Source: Streptomyces sp. Tu 3180 (GTDB lineage: Bacteria > Actinomycetota > Actinomycetes > Streptomycetales > Streptomycetaceae). From it: 64,000 nucleotides of DNA. Both the position numbers and the translations under genes were made by a program. Positions 25,737 to 33,863 of this stretch are shown in pieces. Positions within the stretch are counted from its first letter, which is position 1; each line of letters opens with the position of its first letter. The notes beneath the pieces are model-generated. The model saw nothing but the letters and a program-made list of their open reading frames with translations, was not told the origin of the DNA and did no database searches. The stretch spans positions 744,001-808,000 of the forward strand of contig NZ_WOXS01000002.1 of the NCBI RefSeq assembly GCF_009852415.1. The letters run 5' to 3'.

Positions 25737-25811
25737 TACCCTGGTACGGACCAGCAGCCGGTGACGTCCTCCCCCGTTGCTCCCCGGATCCCCGGGCCCC
25801 CGGGCCCCCGG

Positions 25812-26168
25812 TCAGGCGGTGCTGCCCCACGAGGGCCGGTGCGCGCAGCCGGGGTCGTGCTCGGTCGCGCACGACGTCCACCAGCGTTCGCAGCACGCGG
25901 CCTCCACCTCGGCCCGGGCGAGCGCCGCGGCCGCCGCGTCGCGCCACGCCGCCCGGCGGCCCTCCCGCTCCCGGAGGACGGCGACGACGCGCCGTTCGTC
26001 GGCGATGACGGTCTCGCGGACGACCCCCATGACCGGGGCGAGGGAGGCGGCGGCCATGGCGAGGGTGGTCCAGAGCGGGACGGTGCCCCAGGTCCGCACG
26101 GTGCAGAAGGCGAGCCACAGGGCGACGGCTGCGTAGAGGACGGTGAGCGTGCGGCTGCCTCTGCTCAT
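25812..26168 (-). CDS. Small membrane protein, unknown function
   Basis: A 118-residue protein with two N-terminal transmembrane helices (LTVLYAAVALWLAFCTV and LWTTLAMAAASLAPVMGVV) and a helical, charged cytoplasmic tail rich in Arg/Ala/Glu that carries four cysteines (EAACCERWWTSC, GCAHR). The cysteines could bind metal, but no known motif is met. The start ATG at 26168 is supported by AGGAGAA. I do not recognise a family. Confidence 0.68.
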   Translation of the reverse strand: MSRGSRTLTVLYAAVALWLAFCTVRTWGTVPLWTTLAMAAASLAPVMGVVRETVIADERRVVAVLREREGRRAAWRDAAAAALARAEVEAACCERWWTSCATEHDPGCAHRPSWGSTA

Positions 26169-26981
26169 GGCGGTTCTCCTTCTCGGTCCGTCGCGGGTCG
26201 TCGGCCGGCCCGCCGGCGCGTCCCGTCGACTCCGGCTGGACTCCTGATGCCCGCGATGCGCGCCACCATGACTCCGGACGCTGTCGCGGGACGGGTCCGG
26301 CGTCCGCGACGAGGACGCCGCCCGCCCCTCCCCGTTCGTACGGCGCCACATCGACCTGCCCGGCCGCCACTCCTTCCGGCTACCGGACCTCCCCGGCGGC
26401 CTGCGACCGCCGCGCGCCCCGGACTCCACCGACGAGTGGCACACCGGTCCGGGCGGGGAGAGCGGATCCGTCCCCGGCGGAGACCACCTCGCTTTGGCGC
26501 CTGGCCGGCAACTGACCACGGCTCAGCGTCGGTGGTCGCCGGGGGCCGGCAGGCTGGTGACCTCGGCGACGGCTTCCGGGGAGAGGGTGGAAGCAGCGGC
26601 GGACGTCCCCCGGCTTCCCGTGCCTCGACCTGGCCACCGGCACCAGCGGGCTCGCTCCGGCCTCGCCGAGGTGCGTGGATCCGGAACGCCGCCGCTCGTG
26701 CGGGTCCCGACCCGTGCCGATCCCGTCGTCGGTGAGCGCCTTCCCGCCGGGCCCAGGGCCGTGGGGTGCGGATGCCGGGCTCACAAGGCCCCGGGAGGGA
26801 CCGGTCGTTGGCGTCGCCGCCGACTGCGTCCCGGCCTGCACCCGTGTCCTTGCCTCGGTGGCCCGGTCCACCGCTTTCGCTTCACGGGGAAAGCGGCGGT
26901 GAGACGGACGACGGCGATGGCGGCGGGCACGAGTGCCGTCGTCATGCCGCCGGGGAGGCTTCCGCCCCGAGATCCTCCGCC
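26169..26981. other. 813-base region without a supportable gene
   Basis: Both strands were read. Open frames exist but none shows a family motif, a plausible start with a ribosome site and normal codon bias together. One plus-strand stretch (about 26310-26510) reads like protein ([18 protein letters not shown]) without a start codon and may be a decayed gene. Confidence 0.45.
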
Positions 26982-27764
26982 TCAGCCGGTGGACGCGGAC
27001 AGCAGGAGGCGGACGACCCGACCGGGATCGTCGGACATGGGTGAGTGCCCGCATCCGTGCAGCCGGACATGACGGGCCCCGGGCAGGAGCCGGGCCGCCC
27101 GGCGGGCCTGGTACCGGGGTGTCATGAGGTCCCGGGTGCCCCAAGCGACGGTGACGGGGACACGGGGAGGGAAGCCATGCAGCCGGTAGGTGCGCGCTGC
27201 CCGGCGCGTGGCTTCGAAACCGGGTGAGCCGGCCAGGTTGCGCAGGGCACCGCCGGCCGCCTCCGCCGTCATCCGCCGGGGTCGCGCGACGAGTTGCCAG
27301 AACGCGAGCGTGCGGCCCAGCGGACTGCCGGCCACCCGCGCCGTGCGGTGGCCGAGGGCCTTCGCCATCGTGCGCGCGATCCGGAGCGAGCCGAGGACGT
27401 AGGCGGCCTCGGGGCCGGTCCACAGCCCGATCGGGGACAAGGCGACGGCGCTGCCGACCGCGTCGGCCCGGGCGAGTTCGAGCGCGACGGCTCCACCGAG
27501 CGAGTTGCCGACGACCGGTGGGCGCGTGAGGCCGGCCGTGGAGAACCACATGGCGACCTCGGCGGCCAGTTGGCGAACGGTGGGGGCGGTGCCACCCGGT
27601 AACGGCGGGCTGTCGCCGAATCCCGGCAGATCGACGGTCACGACCTCGCGCTCGGCGGTCAGCAGGTCGATGACGGGTGCCCAGCCCTCTCGGTCCAGCT
27701 GCTGGATCACCACCAGGGGCGGCCCCGTGCCGCGGCGGCTGCTGGAGAGCTGGATGTCCGGCAT
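26982..27764 (-). CDS. Alpha/beta hydrolase
   Basis: A 260-residue alpha/beta-hydrolase fold protein: nucleophile elbow GNSLGG near residue 90, acid region in WGTRDLMTP and catalytic histidine in [11 protein letters not shown]. The oxyanion segment is unusual: where HG or HGxP is normal, the sequence reads [11 protein letters not shown], so the activity may differ from a simple esterase or lactonase. No signal peptide. Start is the ATG at 27764; no ribosome site is obvious and the start codon lies within a CATATG-N5-CATATG repeat, which suggests a leaderless or operator-overlapped start. It is divergent from the TetR operon. Confidence 0.85.
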   Translation of the reverse strand: MPDIQLSSSRRGTGPPLVVIQQLDREGWAPVIDLLTAEREVVTVDLPGFGDSPPLPGGTAPTVRQLAAEVAMWFSTAGLTRPPVVGNSLGGAVALELARADAVGSAVALSPIGLWTGPEAAYVLGSLRIARTMAKALGHRTARVAGSPLGRTLAFWQLVARPRRMTAEAAGGALRNLAGSPGFEATRRAARTYRLHGFPPRVPVTVAWGTRDLMTPRYQARRAARLLPGARHVRLHGCGHSPMSDDPGRVVRLLLSASTG

Positions 27765-27778
27765 ATGCGAATCATATG
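27762..27778. promoter_or_regulatory. CATATG-N5-CATATG palindrome over hydrolase start
   Basis: Two self-complementary CATATG boxes separated by CGAAT form a 17-bp interrupted palindrome that includes the ATG of the hydrolase gene. AT-rich boxes of this kind are rare in the surrounding DNA; a repressor site is plausible. Confidence 0.4.
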
Positions 27779-27900
27779 GACATGATCAGCGGTCGTGCGA
27801 TCCGATCGGGCCATCCGCGCGGCGGCCGGCCGCCGGCCCGCCACGCCCCGGCCCGCCACCGGACAGGCGCCGGCCCCGGCCACGTGACAACGCCCCATCG

Positions 27901-27935
27901 CGGGCAGGCCCGGTCGTCACGACCGGGCCTGCCCG
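27901..27935. terminator. Perfect 17-bp stem hairpin in a divergent promoter region
   Basis: Bases 27901-27917 pair exactly with 27919-27935 around a single C. It lies between two divergently transcribed genes, where a terminator is not expected, so insulation or a regulatory RNA is possible. Confidence 0.5.
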
Positions 27936-27957
27936 TACGAGATGCCTTCACCACAAA

Positions 27958-27973
27958 CAGAACAGCGATTCTG
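27958..27973. promoter_or_regulatory. Operator candidate 1 of the TetR operon
   Basis: CAGAACAGCGATTCTG has perfect 5-base arms (CAGAA/TTCTG) around six bases and shares the AGAACAGYGATTCT core with a second site 34 bases downstream. Confidence 0.5.
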
Positions 27974-27985
27974 CTAGCATCCCTC

Positions 27986-28013
27986 CACAAGAAGAACAGT
28001 GATTCTTTTTGTG
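27986..28013. promoter_or_regulatory. Operator candidate 2 of the TetR operon
   Basis: An extended palindrome: outer arms CACAA/TTGTG and inner arms AAGAA/TTCTT around CAGTGA. It ends just before the TetR ribosome site, which fits autorepression. Confidence 0.55.
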
Positions 28014-28022
28014 GGAGGTGCA

Positions 28023-28580
28023 GTGCCTCGGCTCACCGACGCGCGCAAGGAACTCCGGCGTACTCAGATCGCCGAGGCCGCCGTCCGCTGCTTCAACCGC
28101 AACGGCCTGGAACGGACCTCGATCGCCGACATCACCGCCGAGTCCGGCCTCTCGGCCGGCTCGATCTACGCGCACTACCGCAACAAGGCCGACCTGGTCC
28201 GGGCCGCCGCCCGCGAGGTGCTCGCCAAGCGCGCCGACGCCCTCGGCGAGTACGCCGCGGCCGACGCCCCACCCGGCCCCGACGAACTGCTCTCCCGCCT
28301 GACCGCCGCGATCGACCCCGCCGAGGCCCGGGTCGGCGTGCAGACCTGGGGCGAGGCGACCACCGACCCGGCCATCCGCGACATCGTCGTCGACATGACC
28401 GGCCGGATGCGCGCGATGCTGCACGACTGCGTCACGGCCTGGCTCGTCAAGGTCGAGCACCACGAGCCGCCCCGGGCCCGGGAGCGCGCCACCCCGATCG
28501 CCCACCGGATCATGGCGCTCTACCAGGCCGAACTGCTGTACACCGCCTTGCGGACACCACCCGAGGAGACAGCGTCATGA
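28023..28580 (+). CDS. TetR/AcrR family transcriptional regulator
   Basis: A 185-residue regulator with the TetR helix-turn-helix at residues 12-58 (IAEAAVRCFNRNGLERTSIADI, then SGLSAGSIYAHYRNKADLV, given here in parts) and a helical ligand-binding C-terminal domain. I chose the GTG at 28023 (VPRLTDARKELR) because GGAGG lies just upstream. It is the first gene of a run with an aldo-keto reductase (ATGA overlap) and a quinone reductase, so it probably represses this set in response to a reactive carbonyl or quinone-like ligand. The two palindromes at 27958 and 27986 are likely targets. Ligand unknown. Confidence 0.92.
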   Translation: MPRLTDARKELRRTQIAEAAVRCFNRNGLERTSIADITAESGLSAGSIYAHYRNKADLVRAAAREVLAKRADALGEYAAADAPPGPDELLSRLTAAIDPAEARVGVQTWGEATTDPAIRDIVVDMTGRMRAMLHDCVTAWLVKVEHHEPPRARERATPIAHRIMALYQAELLYTALRTPPEETAS

Positions 28581-29470
28581 CCACCGCGACCGCTTCGTTC
28601 GCCGCCCGCACCGTTTTCCGCATCGGCTACGGCGCACTGCAGCTCGAGCGCCTGCGCGACCGCCGCGGCGAGGCCGTCGCGCTGTTGCGCCGCGCGGTCG
28701 AACTGGGCGTCGACCACGTGGACACCGCCGAGTTCTACGGCTTCGGCTACGCCAACGACGTGATCCGCGAGGCGCTGCGCCCCGGGGACGACGTCCTGGT
28801 CGTCACGAAGGTCGGCGCCGACCCCGACCCCGGCGGGCGCCTGCCGCTGCGCCTGGCACAGCGACCCGAGCAGCTGCGCGCCGGCGTCGAGGCCAACCTG
28901 CGCAGCCTCGGCGTCGACCGGCTCGCGGTCGTCAACCTGCGCCGCCTGGACACCGGCCCCGGCCTGCGTCCCGAGGGCGACCAGGTCGTCGATCTCGACG
29001 ACCAGCTCGCGGTGATGACCGCCATGCGCGACGAGGGCAAGATCGGCGCGATCGGCCTGAGCGGCGTCACCCTCGACGGGCTGCGCCGTGCCCTGCCCGC
29101 CGGCGTCGTCTGCGTGCAGAACGCCTACAGCCTCGTCTCCCGCGACGACGAGGACATGCTGCAGCTGTGCGCGGCCGAGGGCATCGCCTGGGTGCCGTTC
29201 TTCCCGCTCGGCGGGGCCTTCCCCGGCTTGCCCAAAGCGACCGACGAGCCGGCGGTGCACGCCGTGGCCGAGTCCCTGGGCGTCACGCCCTCCCAGGTCG
29301 CCCTCGCCTGGCTGCTGCACCACGCCCCGAACGTGCTGCTCATCCCGGGCACCGCCAACGCCGCCCACCTGGAGGCCAACATCGCGGTCAGCGAGATCAC
29401 CCTCGACGCCGCGGACCTCGCCGTCCTCGACGGCATCGAGTCCCGCTCCAGCGCAGTCCCCCTCGGCTGA
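28577..29470 (+). CDS. Aldo/keto reductase
   Basis: A 297-residue (beta/alpha)8 NADPH-dependent oxidoreductase. Catalytic features: HVDTAEFYGFGYAN (Asp and Tyr), VVTKVG (Lys), and a C-terminal cofactor-binding region LLIPGTANAAHLEAN. The histidine of the usual tetrad is replaced: the strand that normally reads Q/H reads VVNLRRLD, as in the YdbC-like and plant-type AKRs. The start codon overlaps the TetR stop (ATGA), indicating translational coupling. Substrates are likely to be small aldehydes or ketones. Confidence 0.92.
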   Translation: MTTATASFAARTVFRIGYGALQLERLRDRRGEAVALLRRAVELGVDHVDTAEFYGFGYANDVIREALRPGDDVLVVTKVGADPDPGGRLPLRLAQRPEQLRAGVEANLRSLGVDRLAVVNLRRLDTGPGLRPEGDQVVDLDDQLAVMTAMRDEGKIGAIGLSGVTLDGLRRALPAGVVCVQNAYSLVSRDDEDMLQLCAAEGIAWVPFFPLGGAFPGLPKATDEPAVHAVAESLGVTPSQVALAWLLHHAPNVLLIPGTANAAHLEANIAVSEITLDAADLAVLDGIESRSSAVPLG

Positions 29471-29577
29471 ACGGAACCAGCGCGGCCCGGGCCGCGACCG
29501 CACCCCACGCCGGACAGCCCGACGAACCGCCGGGCCACGCCGGGAAACCGCGCAGTACCGGGCTCCAAGGACGGATC

Positions 29578-30597
29578 ATGAAGGCCATCATCCACCGCGA
29601 CAACGGCGCACCCGGGGTTCTCCGGCTCGTCGACCGTGACCTGCCCGAGCCCGGCCCCGGCGAGGTTCGTGTCCGGGTCGCCGTGTCCGGGGTCAACCCG
29701 ACCGACTGGCAGGCACGTTCCGGCGCCGGCCATCCCAAGCGCTTCGTCGAGGTCACCCCGCACCTCGACGGCGCCGGCACGATCGACGCCGTGGGTGAGG
29801 GTGTCGGCCAGAGCCGGGTCGGTCAGCGGGTCTGGCTGTTCATGGCCGCCGCCGGGCGGCCCACCGGCACCGCCGCCGAGTTCACCGTCGTGCCCGCCGA
29901 ACAGGCCGTGCCGCTGCCCGACGAGGCCGGCTTCGACGTCGGCGCCGCACTCGGAGTTCCCGCGCTGACCGCGCACCGCGCGCTCACCGTCGCCGAGGAC
30001 GGGCCGCGCCGTCTGCGGCCCGGGGCGCTCGGCGGGAGGGTGGTGCTCGCCGCGGGCGGGGCCGGGGCCGTGGGGCACGCGGTGATCCAGCTCGCCCGAT
30101 GGGCCGGCGCCACCGTGATCAGCACGATCAGCAGCCCGGGGAAAGCCCGGCTGGCCACCGCCGCCGGAGCCCACCACGTGATCAACTATCGCGAGGGCGA
30201 CCCGGCCGCCGGGATCCGCGGGATCGCCCCGGACGGCGTCGACATCGTCGCCGAGGTGGCGCTGGGCACGAACCTCGCGCTGGACCTGGCCGTGCTGCGG
30301 ACCCGCGGCACGATCTCGGCCTACGCCAACGACGGTGGCAGGCCGGTCGAACTGAACGTGCTGCAGAACATGGTGCTGAACACACGCTTCCAGTTCCTGG
30401 TGCTCTACACGGCCGGTCCGGAGGCACGCGCCGCGGCCGTCCAGGACGTCGCCGCCGCGGTGGGCGACGGCGCGCTGCCGGTCGGTGAGGAGCACGGCCT
30501 GCCGCTGATCCGCTTTCCCCTCGACCGCACCGCCGACGCGCACCGAGCGGTCGAGAGCCGCGCGGTCGGCAAGGTCCTGGTGGACGTCCCCTCCTGA
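29578..30597 (+). CDS. NADPH:quinone reductase-like MDR oxidoreductase
   Basis: A 339-residue medium-chain dehydrogenase of the zinc-independent quinone oxidoreductase type: GroES-like N-terminal half (SGVNPTDWQARSG, LDGAGTIDAVGEGV) and Rossmann half with AAGGAGAVGHAVIQLA. Zinc-binding cysteines are absent. It would reduce quinones or unsaturated carbonyls with NADPH. It lies 107 bases after the aldo-keto reductase on the same strand, and the three genes probably form a carbonyl/quinone detoxification unit under the TetR regulator. Start is the ATG at 29578, with CAAGGA about 9 bases upstream. Confidence 0.92.
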   Translation: MKAIIHRDNGAPGVLRLVDRDLPEPGPGEVRVRVAVSGVNPTDWQARSGAGHPKRFVEVTPHLDGAGTIDAVGEGVGQSRVGQRVWLFMAAAGRPTGTAAEFTVVPAEQAVPLPDEAGFDVGAALGVPALTAHRALTVAEDGPRRLRPGALGGRVVLAAGGAGAVGHAVIQLARWAGATVISTISSPGKARLATAAGAHHVINYREGDPAAGIRGIAPDGVDIVAEVALGTNLALDLAVLRTRGTISAYANDGGRPVELNVLQNMVLNTRFQFLVLYTAGPEARAAAVQDVAAAVGDGALPVGEEHGLPLIRFPLDRTADAHRAVESRAVGKVLVDVPS

Positions 30598-30722
30598 CGC
30601 CAGGCCGGCCACCACGGGCGGGCGGTGGAGCCGGGTTCCGGCTGTGCGGTCGGGGCGTGGCGGACAGCGGAAGCACAGCCGCACGCAGGGGGAGATGACC
30701 TCGACCGGACAGCCGGTGCCCC

Positions 30723-30810
30723 TTGTACGACTCGGGGGACCTCGAGCAGATCACACGCCCGTTCGACGTTGTGGCCGCCCTGCTTCTCCGCCTCGGTGAC
30801 GGTGCGCCGT
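30723..30810 (-). pseudogene. Fragment of an IS3-type transposase OrfB N-terminus
   Basis: On the minus strand, about 28 residues read VTEAEKQGGHNVERACDLL followed by EVPRVVQG, which resembles the start of IS3-family OrfB proteins (NVxRAC-LLEVSRxxYY). No further homologous sequence follows in any frame, so only a relic remains. Confidence 0.45.
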
Positions 30811-30917
30811 CACCGGGTCTCCCCCGTCCCCGCGTCCGCGGGCGAGTCCGGGCCCACAGATCAACTGCCCGGTCCCGGGGAGGCGGCGGAGGACGTCGGG
30901 TGCGCACGCAAGCTGAT

Positions 30918-30923
30918 TATGAT
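30918..30923 (+). promoter_or_regulatory. Candidate -10 box for a leaderless small gene
   Basis: TATGAT ends 7 bases before the ATG at 30931, the spacing expected when transcription starts at the start codon. There is no ribosome site before that ATG. Confidence 0.4.
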
Positions 30924-30930
30924 CTTGGTC

Positions 30931-31212
30931 ATGTCTATGCAGAACTCTGACAGGCCCCTTTCCCGTAAGCAAAGGCTCCAGGAGAAGCAGCGTCGCCAGT
31001 TGGCGGTGGTCGACACCGTGGACAAGGCCGAGGCGAAGGTCCGCAAGGCGGAGGTCGAGCTGGCTGTGGCTGTCACCGAAGCCGTGCAGGTGTTCGGTGA
31101 CGAGCAGTCCGCGTCCGACGGGCTCGACATGCCGATCGAAGCGATCCGGCGCTTCCTCGGCATGGCACAGGGCGAAGCGGTCGGCGCCGGCGACGTCGCC
31201 GGCGCATCCTGA
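30931..31212 (+). CDS. Small plasmid-type protein, unknown function
   Basis: A 93-residue, highly charged helical protein beginning MSMQNSDRPLSRKQRLQEKQ with a probable coiled coil (VDTVDKAEAKVRKAEVELAVAV, broken here by no prolines) and an acidic/hydrophobic tail with IEAIRRFLGMAQGEA. Its codon use is less GC-biased than its neighbours. I do not recognise a named family. Position between IS fragments and a decayed DciA-like gene suggests acquisition with a plasmid or integrated element. Start at 30931 is preferred for a leaderless message; an ATG at 30937 follows and one at 30919 precedes it in frame. Confidence 0.6.
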   Translation: MSMQNSDRPLSRKQRLQEKQRRQLAVVDTVDKAEAKVRKAEVELAVAVTEAVQVFGDEQSASDGLDMPIEAIRRFLGMAQGEAVGAGDVAGAS

Positions 31213-31248
31213 GCCCGACCCGGGAAAGCCGTAGGTGATGAGGTCTGC

Positions 31249-31559
31249 TCACCGCGCCTGCGGGAACGGTCCCGCCGTCGCCTGGATGTGACGGGCGGGC
31301 TCGGGCGCGGCCGCGGCGAGGAGGTGTCGAACTGGCCGGGGACGCCGCAGTCGGCGGCCAGGGCGGCCGTTCCGCGCTCCGTCATCATCACGCTGATCGC
31401 GTTGCCGAGTCCGAGCGGTTCGCGGTCGTCCCGGCACATGACCGTGCGGGTGCGCCGCTTCGGCTTCTCCTTCTGGGGGGCGCCGTTCTTCTTCGCCGCA
31501 TCCCGGACCGCGACCAGGGCCTGACGCGCGAGGTCGGCCCCGCTCAGCTCGGTGCTCAC
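31249..31559 (-). pseudogene. Frameshifted DciA-like (DUF721) gene
   Basis: From a GTG at 31559 the minus strand reads VSTELSGADLARQALVAVRD, then a lysine-rich linker (KEKPKRRTRT) and REPLGLGNAISVMMTERG, the start of the DUF721/DciA family that loads the replicative helicase. The frame is right until GQFDT, where it must shift by one to continue LLAAAAPEPARHIQA and stop at 31249. The C-terminal KH-like domain is missing. It resembles the extra DciA-like genes of actinobacterial plasmids rather than the dnaA-linked copy. The original frame also remains open through 30861, which is probably chance. Confidence 0.6.
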
Positions 31560-31796
31560 GCCCGCACCGCCCTGATCGTGCCGCTGCCCGGCGAACGCGC
31601 GGCGAGCCGGTCCGACCACGGCGCGGATCACCGCCTGCTCACGCAACTGCTCCAGCCGCGTCACCGCCGGGTACTGCGCGGTGCGCTCCCGGGCGGCGTC
31701 GGCGGCCTTCGTCGCGGCAGCGACAGCGTCCGCGCCGTTCGGGTTGTGCCGGAACCAGTAGCGGTTCTGCTCGGTCCTGTACGCCCGCCGGGCCTC
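31560..31796 (-). pseudogene. Truncated gene fragment joined to the DciA-like relic
   Basis: The minus strand reads EARRAYRTEQNRYWFRHNP and on to VTRLEQLREQAVIRAVV in good protein-like sequence immediately upstream of, and in frame with, the DciA-like relic. Its N-terminal side runs into antisense transposase sequence near 31796, so insertion of the IS appears to have removed its start. I do not recognise the family. Confidence 0.4.
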
Positions 31797-32584
31797 GGTC
31801 CGCGGGCGGCGGTGGGCCGGCCACCGGCGCACCCATGAGGCCATCGCGTGGAAGTACCGCACCAACTCGCCCCGGCGGGACCTGCCTGCCGGGCTCGGCG
31901 CGTTCCAGACCGCTCACAGACGGCTGATCGGGCGGACAGTCGACGGCACCGGGGAGACGGTCCTCGGCGCCGTCCTGGCGGCGGACGCCGACGACGACAT
32001 CGACCGGACGGCATCGGTGGACTCCGCAGTCGTCCGAGCCCACCAGCACGCAGCCGGAGTGCGCAAAGGAGGGCAACCGCTCCGGCGGGCCCACCGGTCA
32101 CGCACCCGGACGCTCCCGCGGCGGGCTGAGCACGAAAGTCCACCTGGCCGCGGACGGCCGTGCACGACCACTCGCCCTCACCGTCACCCCAGGCCCGGCC
32201 GGTGATGCACCCGCTTCCGGGACGGTCATGTCCCGCATCCGCGTCCCCCGCAACGGCCCGGGCAGGCCGCGAGCCCGCCCCTTCGCCGCGCCGGCCGACC
32301 GCGCCTGCTCGTCCCGCGCCCTCCGCATCCACCTGCGGCGCCGGGGCATCCGCGCGGTCATCCCGCAGCCGTCCGACCAGATCGGCCACCGCCGGCGGCG
32401 AGGCCGCCGAGGCGGCCGCCCACCCGGTTTCGACCGCGAGGCCTGCACGCACCGCAACACCGTCGAGCACTGCGTCAACCGACTCACGCAGTGGCGCGGC
32501 CTGGTCACACGACCCGGCAAACCCGCGATCGCCTTCCAGGCCGCACTTCACCCTGCCGCCGTCCTCATCCGGACAGACGGTTGA
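31797..32584 (+). pseudogene. IS5-family transposase pseudogene
   Basis: Translating successive frames gives an IS5-type (DDE) transposase: GRRWAGHRRTHEAIAWKYRT, then SPRRDLPAGLGAFQTAHRRL, DIDRTASVDSAVVRAHQHAA, then after frame changes GGLSTKVHLAADGRARPLAL, a SSRALRIHLRRRGIRAVIP segment and RNTVEHCVNRLTQWRG to a TGA at 32582-32584. The N-terminus is missing, at least one frameshift lies near 32065-32100, and conserved tryptophans read as R (SPWRDL to SPRRDL). It cannot encode an active enzyme. No terminal inverted repeats were obvious. Confidence 0.8.
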
Positions 32585-32643
32585 TGGCCGGGAAGACCGG
32601 ATACCCCTGCCCAGACGATCGCGCGGCGCGCAAAGATCAGCGC

Positions 32644-32895
32644 ATGGACGATCTGCTGAAGTTCCTTGCCGCACGCATCGACGAGGACAGACACCACGCG
32701 GCCGACACCACCGGCAGCGAAGCCCTTCCCGGCAGTCATCTGCCCCTGCTCGACTCGATCGAGACGCTGGTGAACGAGTACAGAAGCATGGCGGACCCCT
32801 GGGACGGACGCACACACGGCCTCACGTACGCCCTTCGCGCCCTTGCGCAGGCGTACGCGGCGCATCCCGCCTACCGCCAGGAATGGCACCCGTAG
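32644..32895 (+). CDS. DUF6221-like small protein
   Basis: An 83-residue protein whose ends match the DUF6221 family of actinobacteria: MDDLLKFLAARIDEDRHHA at the start and LAQAYAAHPAYRQEWHP at the end. The middle of the usual 120-150 residue family members, around the HIARHDP motif, is absent, so this is a shortened variant or a product of internal deletion. Function unknown. It follows the IS relic by 59 bases and may belong to the same acquired segment. No clear ribosome site precedes the ATG at 32644. Confidence 0.65.
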   Translation: MDDLLKFLAARIDEDRHHAADTTGSEALPGSHLPLLDSIETLVNEYRSMADPWDGRTHGLTYALRALAQAYAAHPAYRQEWHP

Positions 32896-33005
32896 GCCGC
32901 TTCGAGGAGGCACCCCCTGGTCCTCCGGCTCCGCGGACCAGCCGGATGACCATTCGTCAGACAGGACCCAGGCCCTGTCTCCCTGGTGAAGATGCCTGCT
33001 GTCTG

Positions 33006-33611
33006 TCAGCCGAACATGCCCGCGTAGGGGTCCGGTTCACCAGTCATCGGGTCCAGGCCGGCGTGGAAGCGGCGTTCCTGCTCCTCGTGATGGACGAAGG
33101 TCCCCACTCGTCCCCACAGCGAGAGGTCGCTCAGGGGGCACGCGTCGAATCCGGCAGTCATGAGGCGCCGCAGGAATTCGGTCATACCGCAGTGGAACAG
33201 GGCCCAGCGGGGACTGCCGTGCCTTCTCCAGACGACCACAGGCCATTGGTCGGGGTCGGGTCCGGTCATCAGCCAGCCGAGTTCGTTTGCGTTGCACCCG
33301 CTGCCCCAGGGCAGCACTCGGTCAGCGCCCAGTGCGACCCCGGGTACTCCGCCCTCCCTGGTCCACAGTTCGCGGAACCCGGCCGCGTGACCGGTGATCG
33401 ACGCCTGCCAGCCGTTCCCGGTCGCCAGAGGCGGGAGGACGACCAGGTCATCGATGCAGCCGCCTCCATAGACAGCCATGAAGTCGCGATAGTCGGCGGG
33501 GAGAGGAGTGCTCAGGACGGCTTCCACCGCTGTCCAGTCCACCTGCTCGTCCGCACCCCATTCGTGGTGCAGGATCCGCTGCAGCGCCTCCATGTCGGTT
33601 CGGCCGGCCAT
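33006..33611 (-). CDS. SMI1/KNR4 (SUKH) family protein
   Basis: A 201-residue protein of the SUKH superfamily: LPADYRDFMAVYGGGCIDDLVV (split here as LPADYRDFMAVYGGG and CIDDLVVLPP), followed by WPVVVWRRHGSPRWALFHC and a helical C-terminus. SUKH proteins often act as immunity proteins against contact-dependent or polymorphic toxins; no toxin gene is adjacent, so that role is only a possibility. The start ATG at 33611 has GGAGGAC immediately upstream. It lies next to the mobile relic. Confidence 0.88.
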   Translation of the reverse strand: MAGRTDMEALQRILHHEWGADEQVDWTAVEAVLSTPLPADYRDFMAVYGGGCIDDLVVLPPLATGNGWQASITGHAAGFRELWTREGGVPGVALGADRVLPWGSGCNANELGWLMTGPDPDQWPVVVWRRHGSPRWALFHCGMTEFLRRLMTAGFDACPLSDLSLWGRVGTFVHHEEQERRFHAGLDPMTGEPDPYAGMFG

Positions 33612-33863
33612 CTGTCCTCCTGACTAATCGTGCTGGTGCACGATATCCGGCCGAACGCCGGCGAGCGCGGCCGGCAGTCACCGGCGCCTCGGTGTCGAAG
33701 GGCGGCTGCCGTGGATCCCCTCGGCCGCGGTCCCGTCTCCCCCACCGCCCCGGCGCGGAGTCGGCGACCGCACCGGTCGGGAGGCCGAACTGGTGCGCTA
33801 CATTTTGCTCGCCCTCGACCGCGATCACTCACGATCCCTCACGCTACGGAGCCGGCACACCCC

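Noticed and set aside
26310..27072. Plus-strand open frame with protein-like words ([15 protein letters not shown])
   Set aside because: No ATG or GTG with a ribosome site, the frame soon turns into Arg/Pro-rich sequence, and no family could be recognised; at best a relic.
30861..31248. Extension of the minus-strand DciA-like frame past 31249
   Set aside because: After GQFDT the frame becomes Ser/Arg/Pro-rich and antisense to the plus-strand small gene; the homologous sequence continues in another frame instead.
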